A DNA stretch of 64,000 bases from an uncultured Myxococcales bacterium (GTDB lineage Bacteria > Myxococcota_A > UBA9042), in the NCBI GenBank assembly GCA_903842345.1, contig CAIMLR010000012.1, positions 41,630 through 105,629 on the forward strand. The letters run 5' to 3'. Shown in pieces: positions 16,741 to 25,761 of the stretch. Under the pieces are notes generated by a model. It did no database searches and was not told the DNA's origin. It was given only the letters and a program-made list of their open reading frames with translations. Position numbers and translations under genes: made by a program. Within the stretch, counting starts at the first letter, position 1. Each line of letters opens with the position of its first letter.

Positions 16741-18816
16741 TCAGCTGACGCCGATGGCGGTCAGCAACAGGTCAATCGCCTTAATTCCCGGAAATGGCGC
16801 GACGACTCCGCCCAGGCCATAGACGAGCAGGTTGCGGCGCAACAACACCGATGCAGGAGCGGGACGATACGCTACGCCGCGCAACGCCAACGGAATCAGC
16901 ACGATGATGATGAGCGCGTTGAAGATCACGGCGGACAGGATCGCCGTCGTCGGCGAATGGAGATGCATCACGTTCAGCGAGCCGAGCACCGGGTATGTCG
17001 CGGCAAACGCGGCCGGTATGATGGCGAAATACTTGGCGATATCGTTGGCAATCGAGAACGTCGTCAAGGCGCCGCGGGTCATCAGCATCTGCTTGCCGAT
17101 TTCAACGATGGCGAGGAGCTTGGTCGGGTTGGAGTCGAGATCGACCATGTTGCCGGCTTCCTTGGCCGCCTGCGTTCCCGAATTCATCGCGACGGCGACA
17201 TCCGCCTGCGCCAGCGCCGGGGCGTCGTTGGTGCCGTCGCCCGTCATCGCCACGAGGTGGCCCTTCTGCTGCCACTCGCGGATCATCGCCAGCTTGCCCT
17301 CCGGCGTCGCTTCCGCCAGAAAGTCGTCAACCCCCGCTTCAGCGGCGATGGCGGCTGCCGTCAACGGATTGTCGCCCGTGATCATGATGGTGCGAATGCC
17401 GATCCGCCGCATATCCGCGAAACGTTCGCGGATGCCACCCTTGACGATGTCTTTGAGGCAAACGACGCCGAGCACCCGCGCGCCGTCGACAACGACAAGC
17501 GGCGTCGCTCCTTGGCGCGCGACGTGGTCGACCGATTCCCGCACGCCGACGGGTAGCGACCCACCGCGCTCAGCGACGAACCGCGCCACGGCGTCCGTCG
17601 CACCCTTGCGAATTTCGCGCCCCTGGAGATCCAGACCGCTCATGCGCGTCTGGGCTGTGAACGGCACAATCGTCGCGTCCAAGGTCGCAGGATCGGCCGG
17701 CTTGTGGCCAAAACGCTCCTCAGCCAGCAGCACGATGCTGCGGCCTTCCGGCGTCTCATCGGCGATCGACGAAAGTTGCGCCAGCTCCGCCAATTCCCGC
17801 TCCGTCACGCCCTCCGCCGGCAGGAACTGGGTGGCTTGGCGGTTGCCCAGCGTGATCGTGCCGGTCTTGTCCAGCAGCAGCACGTCCACGTCACCCGCCG
17901 CTTCCACCGCGCGTCCGGAGGTTGCAATGACGTTGGCCTGAATCATCCGGTCCATTCCGGCGATTCCGATGGCCGACAACAGCGCGCCAATCGTGGTCGG
18001 GATGAGGCAGACCAGCAGCGCCACGAGCACCGTCAAGCCAATCGGCTGACCGTGCCCCGTCGCCGCGACGGCATACTGCGAGAACGGCAGCAACGTTGCG
18101 GTCGCGAGCAGGAACACGATCGTCAGCCCCGCCAGCAGAATGTCCAGGGCGATCTCATTGGGGGTCTTCTGCCGCTTGGCGCCTTCCACCATGGCGATCA
18201 TGCGGTCGAGAAACGTCTCGCCAGGATTGGCGGTCATGCGGACCACGAGCCAGTCGGAAAGCACGCGCGTGCCGCCGGTCACAGCGCTGCGGTCGCCGCC
18301 ACTTTCCCGGATGACCGGGGCGCTCTCCCCGGTGATGGCGCTCTCGTCCACTGAGGCCACGCCCGCGACGATTTCGCCGTCGCCCGGGAGGAGTTCGCCG
18401 GCTTCAACAAGCACGAAGTCGCCCTTGCGCAGTTGCGCGGAAACGACTTGCTCGGACGTGCCCGTGCGATCGGCGGACGGGAGCCTGCGCGCAATCACGT
18501 CCTTGCGAGCCGCGCGCAGCGTGTCCGCCTGGGCCTTGCCGCGACCTTCTGCCATCGCCTCCGCGAAGTTGGCAAAGAGCACGGTGAACCAGAGCCAGAT
18601 GCTGACGGCGAGAATGAAGCCCGGTCTGGCGTCGCCTTGTCCGGTCGCCAAGGCGTGAACCCAGAGCACGGTTGTGAACGCGCTGCCGACTTCCACGACG
18701 AACATCACGGGATTTCGCACCATCCGCCGCGGATTGAGCGCACGCAGGGCGTCGACAACGGCGCGTCGAACGATTTTGGCCTCAAAAAGCGGCCGTGTCT
18801 GGGCATTGGCAGCCAT
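16741..18816 (-). CDS. kdpB: KdpB, catalytic P-type ATPase subunit
   Basis: 691 residues from ATG 18816; the frame continues upstream but overlaps kdpA and is unlikely. P-type ATPase motifs are all present: TGES in [10 protein letters not shown], the phosphorylation loop [14 protein letters not shown] with Asp near residue 315, KGA in [11 protein letters not shown], and the hinge [33 protein letters not shown] and the membrane segments at both ends match KdpB closely. It hydrolyses ATP in the cytoplasm and drives potassium transport through KdpA. No key residue is missing. Confidence 0.97.
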   Translation of the reverse strand: MAANAQTRPLFEAKIVRRAVVDALRALNPRRMVRNPVMFVVEVGSAFTTVLWVHALATGQGDARPGFILAVSIWLWFTVLFANFAEAMAEGRGKAQADTLRAARKDVIARRLPSADRTGTSEQVVSAQLRKGDFVLVEAGELLPGDGEIVAGVASVDESAITGESAPVIRESGGDRSAVTGGTRVLSDWLVVRMTANPGETFLDRMIAMVEGAKRQKTPNEIALDILLAGLTIVFLLATATLLPFSQYAVAATGHGQPIGLTVLVALLVCLIPTTIGALLSAIGIAGMDRMIQANVIATSGRAVEAAGDVDVLLLDKTGTITLGNRQATQFLPAEGVTERELAELAQLSSIADETPEGRSIVLLAEERFGHKPADPATLDATIVPFTAQTRMSGLDLQGREIRKGATDAVARFVAERGGSLPVGVRESVDHVARQGATPLVVVDGARVLGVVCLKDIVKGGIRERFADMRRIGIRTIMITGDNPLTAAAIAAEAGVDDFLAEATPEGKLAMIREWQQKGHLVAMTGDGTNDAPALAQADVAVAMNSGTQAAKEAGNMVDLDSNPTKLLAIVEIGKQMLMTRGALTTFSIANDIAKYFAIIPAAFAATYPVLGSLNVMHLHSPTTAILSAVIFNALIIIVLIPLALRGVAYRPAPASVLLRRNLLVYGLGGVVAPFPGIKAIDLLLTAIGVS

Positions 18817-18829
18817 CAGGATCTCCGAT

Positions 18830-20551
18830 TCAGCGCAGTGCGAGGTGTTCCACGATGGGACCGAGCGCCAGCGACGGGATGAAAGTGAGCGCGCCGACAA
18901 GCAGGATTGTCCCGGCCAGCAGCGCTACGAAGAGCGGCGTGTGCGTGGGCAAGGTGCCCGCGCCCGGTGGGACGATCTTCTTCTTGGCCAGCGAGCCAGC
19001 GAGGGCAAGTACGGGCACGATGACCCAGAAGCGACCGATGAGCATCACGATGCCGATGGCCGTGCTGTAGAAGAGGCCGTTGACGGTGAGGCCGCCGAAC
19101 GCCGAGCCGTTGTTGTTGGAACCCGATGAGAACGCGTACAGGATCTCTGAAAACCCGTGCGCGCCGGGATTCCCAAGCGGCTGCGTTCCGGCCGGGATGG
19201 AGCAGGCAACCGCCGTGCCGATGAGCACGGAAGCGGACGGCAGGAGGATGACGAGCGAGGCCATCTTCATCTCAAAGGCTTCGACCTTCTTGCCCAGGTA
19301 CTCGGGCGTGCGCCCAACCATGAGCCCGGCGACGAAGACCGCGATGAAGGCGTACACGAGCATCCCGTACAGCCCCGAGCCAACGCCGCCGAAGACAATC
19401 TCCCCCAATTGCATCAGCCACATCGGCCCCAAACCGCCGAGCGGCATGAAGCTGTCGTGCATCGCGTTGACCGAGCCGTTGGACGCAGCCGTCGTCGCGG
19501 TCGCCCAGATGGCGCTGCTGGTGATGCCAAAACGCAGCTCTTTGCCTTCCCAATTGCCCATCGCGGGATCAACGCCGAGCGCCGTCAGGACGGGATTGGC
19601 CTGGTGCTCGCTTGCGACGGTCAACGCGAGCAGCGGCACGAAAATGACAAACATCGCCATCAGCAGCGCGAGGCCCTGCTTGGGCTGGCCGACCATGCGG
19701 CCAAAGGTGAAGCACAGCGCGACGGGAATGAGGAGAATCGACAGCATCTGCAGCAAGTTGCTGAAGCCATCCGGATTCTCAAACGGGTGCGCAGAATTGG
19801 CGTTGAAGAAGCCGCCGCCGTTGGTGCCGAGCTGCTTGATGGCGACCTGCGAGGCCGCTGGACCGAGCGCCAGCACCTGGTCCGCCACGGTCTTGCCATC
19901 CGCCGACGTCGTTGGCTCCAGCAGGTGGACTGAGACCGAGCCCGTGAACGTCTGCACGACACCGTGGGACACCAGCAGCAGCGCGAGGACAACCGAAAGC
20001 GGCAGCAGGATGTGCAGCGTCGAACGCGTCATGTCGACCCAGAAGTTGCCGACGTCGGTGACTTGCCGCCCGGTAAGGCCGCGGATCAGCGCGACCAGCA
20101 CGGCCATGCCCGCGGCCGCCGAAACGAAGTTTTGGGTCGTCAACGCCAGCATTTGGGTCAGGTGGGACATCGTCGTTTCCCCGCCGTACGCCTGCCAATT
20201 GGTGTTGGTGGCGAAGCTGACCGCGGTGTTCCACGCCACCTCAGGCGGCACGCCGGGAAGCCCCGCGGGGTTGAGCGGCAACACAGCCTGGAAGCGCTGC
20301 AGCCCGTAGACGGCGAGAAAGCCGAAGACGTGGAACACCAGAACGGCACCGGCGTACTGCCGCCAGTTCATCTGGACGGCGGACTTGACGCCGCTGAGCC
20401 GGTAGACGACGCGTTCAAGGGGCCCGAGGACACGGTCGGCCCACGTGGACTCACCCGTGTAGACGCGCGCCATGTACGCACCCAACGGCCACGCCAGAGC
20501 CACGAGCAGGACAAGATAAAGCGCACATTCAAGGACGGCGACAGGATTCAT
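18830..20551 (-). CDS. kdpA: KdpA, potassium-translocating channel-like subunit
   Basis: 573 residues, about ten membrane helices. The family selectivity-loop region [17 protein letters not shown] and [20 protein letters not shown] are conserved, as is the N-terminal [13 protein letters not shown]. KdpA belongs to the superfamily of potassium transporters (SKT) and forms the entry pore of the KdpFABC pump. Its ATG overlaps the stop of kdpF by 4 bp (ATGA), behind GGAGAGG. kdpB follows after 13 bp. Confidence 0.97.
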   Translation of the reverse strand: MNPVAVLECALYLVLLVALAWPLGAYMARVYTGESTWADRVLGPLERVVYRLSGVKSAVQMNWRQYAGAVLVFHVFGFLAVYGLQRFQAVLPLNPAGLPGVPPEVAWNTAVSFATNTNWQAYGGETTMSHLTQMLALTTQNFVSAAAGMAVLVALIRGLTGRQVTDVGNFWVDMTRSTLHILLPLSVVLALLLVSHGVVQTFTGSVSVHLLEPTTSADGKTVADQVLALGPAASQVAIKQLGTNGGGFFNANSAHPFENPDGFSNLLQMLSILLIPVALCFTFGRMVGQPKQGLALLMAMFVIFVPLLALTVASEHQANPVLTALGVDPAMGNWEGKELRFGITSSAIWATATTAASNGSVNAMHDSFMPLGGLGPMWLMQLGEIVFGGVGSGLYGMLVYAFIAVFVAGLMVGRTPEYLGKKVEAFEMKMASLVILLPSASVLIGTAVACSIPAGTQPLGNPGAHGFSEILYAFSSGSNNNGSAFGGLTVNGLFYSTAIGIVMLIGRFWVIVPVLALAGSLAKKKIVPPGAGTLPTHTPLFVALLAGTILLVGALTFIPSLALGPIVEHLALR

Positions 20552-20634
20552 GACAACCTCTCCGGGAAGAGAAGGGCAAAAACCAGATACCCCATCAGGA
20601 GCACCGCCAGTCCAGCGCCGACGTAAAGCATCAT
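20548..20634 (-). CDS. kdpF: KdpF, small membrane subunit of the potassium ATPase
   Basis: 28-residue frame read by hand: it starts MMLYVGAGLAVLL and ends [14 protein letters not shown], with one membrane helix. The ending (GYLxxALLxPERx) is typical of KdpF, the ~29-residue lipid-like stabiliser of the KdpABC complex. Two adjacent ATG codons could serve as start (20634 or 20631). The stop overlaps the kdpA ATG by 4 bp, a spacing seen in many kdp operons. Too short for routine gene callers. Confidence 0.85.
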   Translation of the reverse strand: MMLYVGAGLAVLLMGYLVFALLFPERLS

Positions 20635-20636
20635 GA

Positions 20637-20717
20637 CTACACCTTCTCGCAGAGGCGGACGAAGCCCCAAGTCAAGAGAACAAAGGCGGCTGTGACGCCG
20701 AGAAAGACCAAGTCCAT
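20637..20717 (-). CDS. Micro-ORF upstream of kdpF: 26-residue single-helix protein
   Basis: Read by hand: MDLVFLGVTAAFVLLTWGFV followed by RLCEKV and a TAG. It has an AGGAG ribosome-binding site 6 bases before its ATG and ends 2 bp before the kdpF start region. One hydrophobic helix flanked by Asp at the N-terminus and Arg/Lys at the C-terminus indicates a small membrane protein. Short frames of this style are commonly found just ahead of kdpF and are usually unannotated. A role as an additional pump-associated peptide is inference. Confidence 0.65.
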   Translation of the reverse strand: MDLVFLGVTAAFVLLTWGFVRLCEKV

Positions 20718-20763
20718 CCGTTACTCCTGGACGGCGCCGGGCGCCGAGATCGATGGCACGGTA

Positions 20764-20877
20764 TTACCCGTGCGTCATCCAAGCCTGCCCGAGCACACAC
20801 AGCGCCCAAGCCATGCCCGACAACAAGGCGAGCAGTCCTGTCAACCAAAGTGTTTCCATCAAGCGTTGTGTCATCAT
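20764..20877 (-). CDS. Micro-ORF at the head of the kdp operon: 37-residue membrane peptide
   Basis: Read by hand: it begins MMTQRLMETLWLTGLLALLS and ends WMTHG before TAA. A strong AGGAGGT lies 10 bases upstream of the first ATG, and residues ~10-33 form one hydrophobic helix with four Trp residues in the whole peptide. It is the first translatable frame of the kdp transcript, 46 bp before the next micro-ORF. I recognise no family. It could be a leader peptide or a membrane peptide associated with the pump. Confidence 0.5.
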   Translation of the reverse strand: MMTQRLMETLWLTGLLALLSGMAWALCVLGQAWMTHG

Positions 20878-21007
20878 GCTGGGTGCACCTCCTGTCCACC
20901 AGTTGCGAGTCTAGGTGGCGACGCATCAGGTAAGTGCCCTGCTTGGGGCGTCCGGTATCAAGAAGCTGTCAAGGCGGCATCCGCCGCGCCGGCCCATGGG
21001 TCGTCCG

Positions 21008-22690
21008 TCAATTCGTGCCGACCGGGCAAAGCCCTGGGTAAATCGCGCAGTACGTGTCCCGCAGCGCGTGCCACTTGGGCGTCTTTCCGACCATTTCGTC
21101 GTCGTAATACCACCAGAAGCCGCCGCCGACCGCGTTGAGCGTCGCGAATGCCGACGGATACCGAGTGTGGATGTACGCCTCCGCGCCCTGCTCTTCGGTC
21201 CAGCTCGCCGGGCCTTCTTTGTAGTACGTCGCGACGGTCGGGTCGTTGATGAAGCCCATCTCGCCGACCATGACCTTCTTGCCCGGGAACAGCGACGCGA
21301 GCTTGTTCATCACCAGGTCCCAGGAGAAGCCCAGCGGCTGTTGGTCGACGTAGATGCTCAGCGTCACGCAGTCGATGTTGTCCTTGATGGCCTGCGTCAC
21401 GTTGGTGCCGATCCAGTTGAAGAGGCTGGATTTCATCGTGTCCTGCATCGAGTACCAATAGAACGTCAGGCACACCATCTTGTTGGGGAATTTGGCTTTG
21501 ACGTGCGATGCGGCGTAGGCGATTTTCGCGGGCATCTGCGAGCCGGTCCAGCCGCCGTTGACTTCGTTGCCGACCTCCCACGCGGTGAATTTGTCGATCC
21601 CCGGATAGGCCAGCGCCTTGTCGACGCGCTTCTGGAACGTCGCGAGCGTGATGGACGCCTGCGCTGAGCTGTCGAACAACTGCCCCATCGTCTGGATTTG
21701 GTTGGTTTGCGCCCAGCTCGCGAGATTGGTGAGCAGCGGATAGTCGTCGCTGCCGGTGCCGCTCATGACCAGGCGCACCCAGCGGTGCTGCGGCGCGAAG
21801 AGGGAAGCGAGGTCCTGGAGCTTGGCATAATCCGTCTGAATCCCGCCGTTCGACCCCGGGTTGACTGTCACGCCCCAGAACGCGTGGCTGTCGGGCATCG
21901 TCGCCGCGACTTGCGACCCGTATTCGCGCATGAGCAGCCCCATGCCCACAGCCAGTTGGTTGACGCAGTCCTGCCCGACCGCGCCCCGGTTGGCGCTGGT
22001 CGCCGCGGCTGCAAGCTGCTGGAAACACCGATCAATGGCCGCCCGCTGCGAGGCGAACTGGGTTGACGGCATGTAGCTCGGCTTCGCCGCGAGCGCTGCG
22101 AGGAACTGCCGGCGGGCATCGAGCGCCAACCGCTCGTTGAATATGTACGTGCCGGGCGCAGTGAAGCCCGCGCCGTTGTTGTCCAAGAGAAAACTGGAAT
22201 AGCCGGTGTCCGCGGTATTCCAGTGCACCATCAAGCCTTGGTGGAGGTACGTCGTCAGCTTGGTGAACGGCGTTTTCCAGGTGCCGTCGGTCGCCAGCGT
22301 GCTGGTGTTCAGCGTGACCGCCTTGAGCGTGTCCAGGTCAAACGTGCCCGAGCTCAGGATGTCCTCGCCGCCGCCATTGGTCATGCGTGAGAGGACCGCG
22401 GCGCCGTTCAGGCGGTTGCCCTGCTCGTCATAGAACAGGAAAGTCACGGTTGCGCTTGTCGGCGTTGTCAGCGCCAGCGTCGCCTGATCAGCCGCTGGAT
22501 CGGCGGCTTCTGGCGTGGCGCTCGCGCAACTCGTCAGCGCCAAGGCGATGGCCGCAACCGAGATGAACGTGAGCGCGGCAAGCGCCGCTGTGCGGAGGAT
22601 GGGACCCGCGGTGCGTCGCACCTCGTCCAGCAAGGTCTCCTGAGATTGAAGCGTGGACCCCGACGGCAAACCCTGATTGCGCAGTTTCAT
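21008..22690 (-). CDS. Secreted lipoprotein with GH-A-type glycoside hydrolase fold
   Basis: 560 residues from ATG 22690. A long N-terminal cytoplasmic stretch precedes the signal helix that ends LALTSCASAT (lipobox). After a small beta-rich region a TIM-barrel domain shows FTAWEVGNEVNGGW with the acid/base Glu near residue 373 and KVMVGEMGFIND with the presumed nucleophile Glu near residue 476, plus a late GGGFWWYYDDE. This arrangement fits clan GH-A glycosidases, although the exact family was not recognised. It faces away from the molybdopterin oxidoreductase gene across a 336-bp gap. The arginine-rich frame upstream of 22690 is not real. Confidence 0.7.
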   Translation of the reverse strand: MKLRNQGLPSGSTLQSQETLLDEVRRTAGPILRTAALAALTFISVAAIALALTSCASATPEAADPAADQATLALTTPTSATVTFLFYDEQGNRLNGAAVLSRMTNGGGEDILSSGTFDLDTLKAVTLNTSTLATDGTWKTPFTKLTTYLHQGLMVHWNTADTGYSSFLLDNNGAGFTAPGTYIFNERLALDARRQFLAALAAKPSYMPSTQFASQRAAIDRCFQQLAAAATSANRGAVGQDCVNQLAVGMGLLMREYGSQVAATMPDSHAFWGVTVNPGSNGGIQTDYAKLQDLASLFAPQHRWVRLVMSGTGSDDYPLLTNLASWAQTNQIQTMGQLFDSSAQASITLATFQKRVDKALAYPGIDKFTAWEVGNEVNGGWTGSQMPAKIAYAASHVKAKFPNKMVCLTFYWYSMQDTMKSSLFNWIGTNVTQAIKDNIDCVTLSIYVDQQPLGFSWDLVMNKLASLFPGKKVMVGEMGFINDPTVATYYKEGPASWTEEQGAEAYIHTRYPSAFATLNAVGGGFWWYYDDEMVGKTPKWHALRDTYCAIYPGLCPVGTN

Positions 22691-23026
22691 GGCAGCACCC
22701 CCAAAGCAATGTCTCCAGCGCTGCGCAAGCTGCGCAGCCCGAACGGAGGGGAACAAAGCAAGCGCCGTGCCAACTTGCCGGGATCCGGAGAAAACCCGCT
22801 GCGACGTGGCACTTGGCGGAGAAAACGGCGTTGCCGGCACGGCTGGCGATGGCGCGACTGGGGATTTCCGCGCGTCCGGAGGCGGAAAAAAACGGCCCCT
22901 CGGGCATGCTCTGCCCGCATCGCAGGCAAATCTGCAATTTGTCTTGGCTTTTCCGCCGCCGCGCTTGACGAATCCGCAGCGAACAAGGATGGTTCGAGCC
23001 TTGCCGTCACCGTCTTGGAGTCCCGC
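22691..23026. other. Intergenic region between divergent genes
   Basis: 336 bp separating the start codons of two divergent secreted-protein genes, so it should hold both promoters. A perfect 7-bp inverted repeat with a 5-base spacer (arms 22720-22726 and 22732-22738, GCTGCGC/GCGCAGC) lies 30 bp upstream of the glycosidase start and could be an operator. No convincing -35/-10 pair or further gene was seen. Confidence 0.4.
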
Positions 23027-24106
23027 ATGCCTGCCCGCCCGTCCTCTCCCGCGCTGACGCGTCGCGACCTGCTCGCGGGCGCTGGCGCAACGGCGCTCCT
23101 GGCCGCGTGTGCGGAGCCGGCAGGAACGCCGGCTGAAGGCGTGGACGCAGGCGATGCCAACGCGGACGCAGTCACCAGCCTGCCCGGCGACGCGACTGCC
23201 GACACGGCGACCGACGTAGCGATCGGCGGCCCGCCCATCCATCCCATCACCGAGAACGAGCGCTTCTACATCACGAGTTGCTGCGCGACGCCCGCGGTGG
23301 ACGCCAAGACCTGGACAATGGCCATCAGCGACCGCGGCACGCTGCTTGCGACGCTGGACATGGCGTTCCTGGAGTCGCTCCAACCGCGCGACAAGGAGCA
23401 CACGCTGGAATGCATTGGCGGCGGCCCGCACTACCAGCTGATCTCCAACGCGATTTGGACCGGACTGCCGCTGCCGGAAATCCTCGCCGCCAAGGGCGTG
23501 CAGATTCCCGGCGACGTGGCGGAGATGAAGATCACCGGGCTGGACGCGTTCAGCACGGGGCTGCCTGTGGCGGATCTGACGCTGCCGATGTGGCTGGTCT
23601 GGCGCATCAACGGCGCACCGCTGCCACCGGAGCACGGCTTTCCGGCGCGCTTGCTGGTGCCCAACCGCTACGGCATGAAGAACCCCAAGTGGGTCAAGTC
23701 GCTGGAATTCGTCGCACAACCGTACATCGGATTCTGGGAGAGCCAGGGCTGGTCCAAAACGGCCTACTACCGGCCCAACGCCTACGTCCGCGGTCCGGCG
23801 ACGGCAAGCACGGTCAAGGTCGGTCCGGTCCAGGTCTTTGGCACCGCGTTTGCTGGCCGGGACGCCATCGTCAAAGTCGACGTGCGCGTGGACAGCGGCC
23901 CGTGGCAGACGGCGACGCTGGACTATGCCGGCGTCCAGGACGTGTGGACGCTGTGGCATTTTGACTGGCAAGCGACGGCTGGCAATCACACGATCCAAGC
24001 CCGCTGCCTCACTGCCAGCGGCGCGACAAGCGACGAGAACCCCGAAGGATCAGACGCTTTGGCCGGCTACAACGGCAGCATGGCCATCTCCCTGACAGTG
24101 GCGTAA
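23027..24106 (+). CDS. Tat-exported molybdopterin oxidoreductase, sulfite-oxidase-like
   Basis: 359 residues from ATG 23027 with TTGGAG upstream. The N-terminus has TRRDLLAGAGATALLAACAE: a twin-arginine motif directly combined with a lipobox. After an Asp/Ala/Thr linker comes the Moco-binding fold: HTLECIGGGPHYQLISNAIW with the likely Mo-ligand Cys near residue 129, then TGLPLPEIL and ARLLVPNRYGMKNPKWV. The C-terminal ~100 residues (VQVFGTAFAGRDAIVKVDVR...) match the Mo-cofactor dimerisation domain of the sulfite oxidase family. The substrate is not predictable; SorA/YedY-like sulfoxide or sulfite chemistry is possible. Electron-transfer partners are not adjacent. Confidence 0.85.
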   Translation: MPARPSSPALTRRDLLAGAGATALLAACAEPAGTPAEGVDAGDANADAVTSLPGDATADTATDVAIGGPPIHPITENERFYITSCCATPAVDAKTWTMAISDRGTLLATLDMAFLESLQPRDKEHTLECIGGGPHYQLISNAIWTGLPLPEILAAKGVQIPGDVAEMKITGLDAFSTGLPVADLTLPMWLVWRINGAPLPPEHGFPARLLVPNRYGMKNPKWVKSLEFVAQPYIGFWESQGWSKTAYYRPNAYVRGPATASTVKVGPVQVFGTAFAGRDAIVKVDVRVDSGPWQTATLDYAGVQDVWTLWHFDWQATAGNHTIQARCLTASGATSDENPEGSDALAGYNGSMAISLTVA

Positions 24107-24159
24107 AATCCGGGCCGCGCCCGCGCAACCAGTCGGCGCGGACAACCTGGAGGCACGCG

Positions 24160-25635
24160 ATGTTTGAGTCGGCGGAACTCGGTCACTCCATCCCCAAGAA
24201 AGAGTATCTGGAACGCGAATCCGTGCTGCGCGAGGCGCTTCTGGCGGCGCAGTACGAGCTGCTGGAACAGAAGAAGTTCCCGGTGATCGTGCTCATTGGC
24301 GGCGTCGATGGCGCGGGCAAAGGCGAGACCGTCAACCTGCTGAACGCGTGGATGGATCCGCGGCACATCATCACGCACGCGTTTGCCGACCCCAGCGATG
24401 AGGAGCTTGAGCGGCCGCGGATGTGGCGCTTCTGGCGGTCCCTGCCGCCCAAGGGGCGGATCGGCATCCTGTTTGGCTCCTGGTACACGGAGCCGATCGT
24501 CGCGCGCGTGAACGGCAAGTGCAAATCTGCCGAGTTTGAGCGCTCGATGCAGGACATCAACCACTTTGAGCGGATGCTCGTGGATGAAGGCGCGGTTGTC
24601 CTGAAGTTCTGGTTCCACCTGTCCAAGAAGGCGCAGCACAAGCGCCTGAAAGCGCTGGAGGCCGATCCCAAGACGCGCTGGCGGGTTTCCGAACACGAAT
24701 GGCGACGCTACAAGCATTACGACGAGTTCCGGGCCATTTCTGAGATCGCCTTGCGGGAGACGAGCACGGGGGAAGCGCCGTGGACAATCGTGGAGGGCGC
24801 CGACGCGCACTACCGCTACCTGACCGTGGGGCAAGTGCTTTTGGATGCGATGCGCGAGCGTCTCGTCAATGCTTCGCCGCCCAAGCCGCGGTTGGCGGTG
24901 CTGCCCAAGCCAGCGCTGGACGGCCGCAACCTGTTCAGCAGACTGGATTTTTCCGACAAGCTGGCGCGCAAGGCCTACGAGACTAAGCTGGAGAAATACC
25001 AGGGCAAGCTCAACCTGCTGACACGCGACCCGCGGTTTGCCGGTCGTTCGCTGATTGTGGTGTTTGAAGGTGTGGACGCGGCGGGCAAAGGCGGCGCGAT
25101 TCGGCGGATTACCAGCGCGTTGGACGCCCGGCATTACACCGTCATCCCGATTGCCGCGCCCAACGAGGAGGAGCGCGCGCAGCCCTACCTCTGGCGTTTC
25201 TGGCGCCATCTGCCGCGCAAAGGCCGCGTGACCGTGTTTGACCGGTCCTGGTATGGCCGCGTACTCGTGGAGCGCGTGGAAGGCTACTGCAGCGAATCCG
25301 AATGGTTGCGCGCTTACGCGGAAATCAACGATTTTGAAGAGCAATTGACCAACTCCAACGCGATTGTCGTGAAATTCTGGGTGACCATCACGCAGGAGGA
25401 ACAGTTGGCGCGGTTTCAGGATCGCGAAAAGACGCCGTTCAAGGCCTTCAAGCTGACGCCGGACGATTGGCGCAACCGCGAGAAATGGCCGGACTACGAG
25501 CGCGCCGTCTGCGACATGGTCGAGCGCACGAGCACGGACAGCGCGCCGTGGGTCATGGTGCCGGCGAACGACAAATACGCCGCGCGGATCGCGATCTTGC
25601 GCACGCTCTGCGAACGCCTGGCCGCAGCGTTGTAG
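24160..25635 (+). CDS. pap: Polyphosphate:AMP phosphotransferase (class II PPK2, two domains)
   Basis: 491 residues with two tandem PPK2 domains. The first has VIVLIGGVDGAGKGETVNLL and RPRMWRFWRSLPPKGRIGI; the second has VVFEGVDAAGKGGAIRRI, RPYLWRFWRHLPRKGR-like sequence and FDRSWYGRVLVERVEG. Both Walker A loops are intact. This duplicated form is typical of Pap, which makes ADP from AMP using polyphosphate. A TGGAGG ribosome-binding site precedes the ATG. It stands 53 bp after the oxidoreductase gene and 126 bp before a phosphoesterase gene, giving a phosphate-metabolism neighbourhood. Confidence 0.93.
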   Translation: MFESAELGHSIPKKEYLERESVLREALLAAQYELLEQKKFPVIVLIGGVDGAGKGETVNLLNAWMDPRHIITHAFADPSDEELERPRMWRFWRSLPPKGRIGILFGSWYTEPIVARVNGKCKSAEFERSMQDINHFERMLVDEGAVVLKFWFHLSKKAQHKRLKALEADPKTRWRVSEHEWRRYKHYDEFRAISEIALRETSTGEAPWTIVEGADAHYRYLTVGQVLLDAMRERLVNASPPKPRLAVLPKPALDGRNLFSRLDFSDKLARKAYETKLEKYQGKLNLLTRDPRFAGRSLIVVFEGVDAAGKGGAIRRITSALDARHYTVIPIAAPNEEERAQPYLWRFWRHLPRKGRVTVFDRSWYGRVLVERVEGYCSESEWLRAYAEINDFEEQLTNSNAIVVKFWVTITQEEQLARFQDREKTPFKAFKLTPDDWRNREKWPDYERAVCDMVERTSTDSAPWVMVPANDKYAARIAILRTLCERLAAAL

Positions 25636-25672
25636 GCTGCCCGCGCCGGTTCGTCACATAAAACGCATGAGA

Positions 25673-25702
25673 CTGTCACAATCGACCGGTCGCTGGTACG
25701 AT
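25673..25702 (+). promoter_or_regulatory. Possible sigma70-type promoter of the phosphoesterase gene
   Basis: CTGTCA (25673-25678) and TACGAT (25697-25702) are spaced by 18 bp, each matching four of six consensus bases. It is the best candidate in the 126-bp gap before the phosphoesterase start and would give a leader of about 50 bases. Pattern only. Confidence 0.3.
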
Positions 25703-25761
25703 GTGCGCGGTGCGACATTGCGTCGCCCCGTCCGCTTGTTGTAGCGATTGCTGGAGGTTCC

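Noticed and set aside
20967..20972. TTGACA (minus strand) as -35 of the kdp operon
   Set aside because: No acceptable -10 at 16-18 bp; the following bases are GC-rich.
21008..23998. Extension of the glycosidase frame to a 996-residue protein
   Set aside because: Sequence upstream of 22690 is antisense to the molybdopterin oxidoreductase gene and not protein-like; the ATG at 22690 gives a normal lipoprotein signal.
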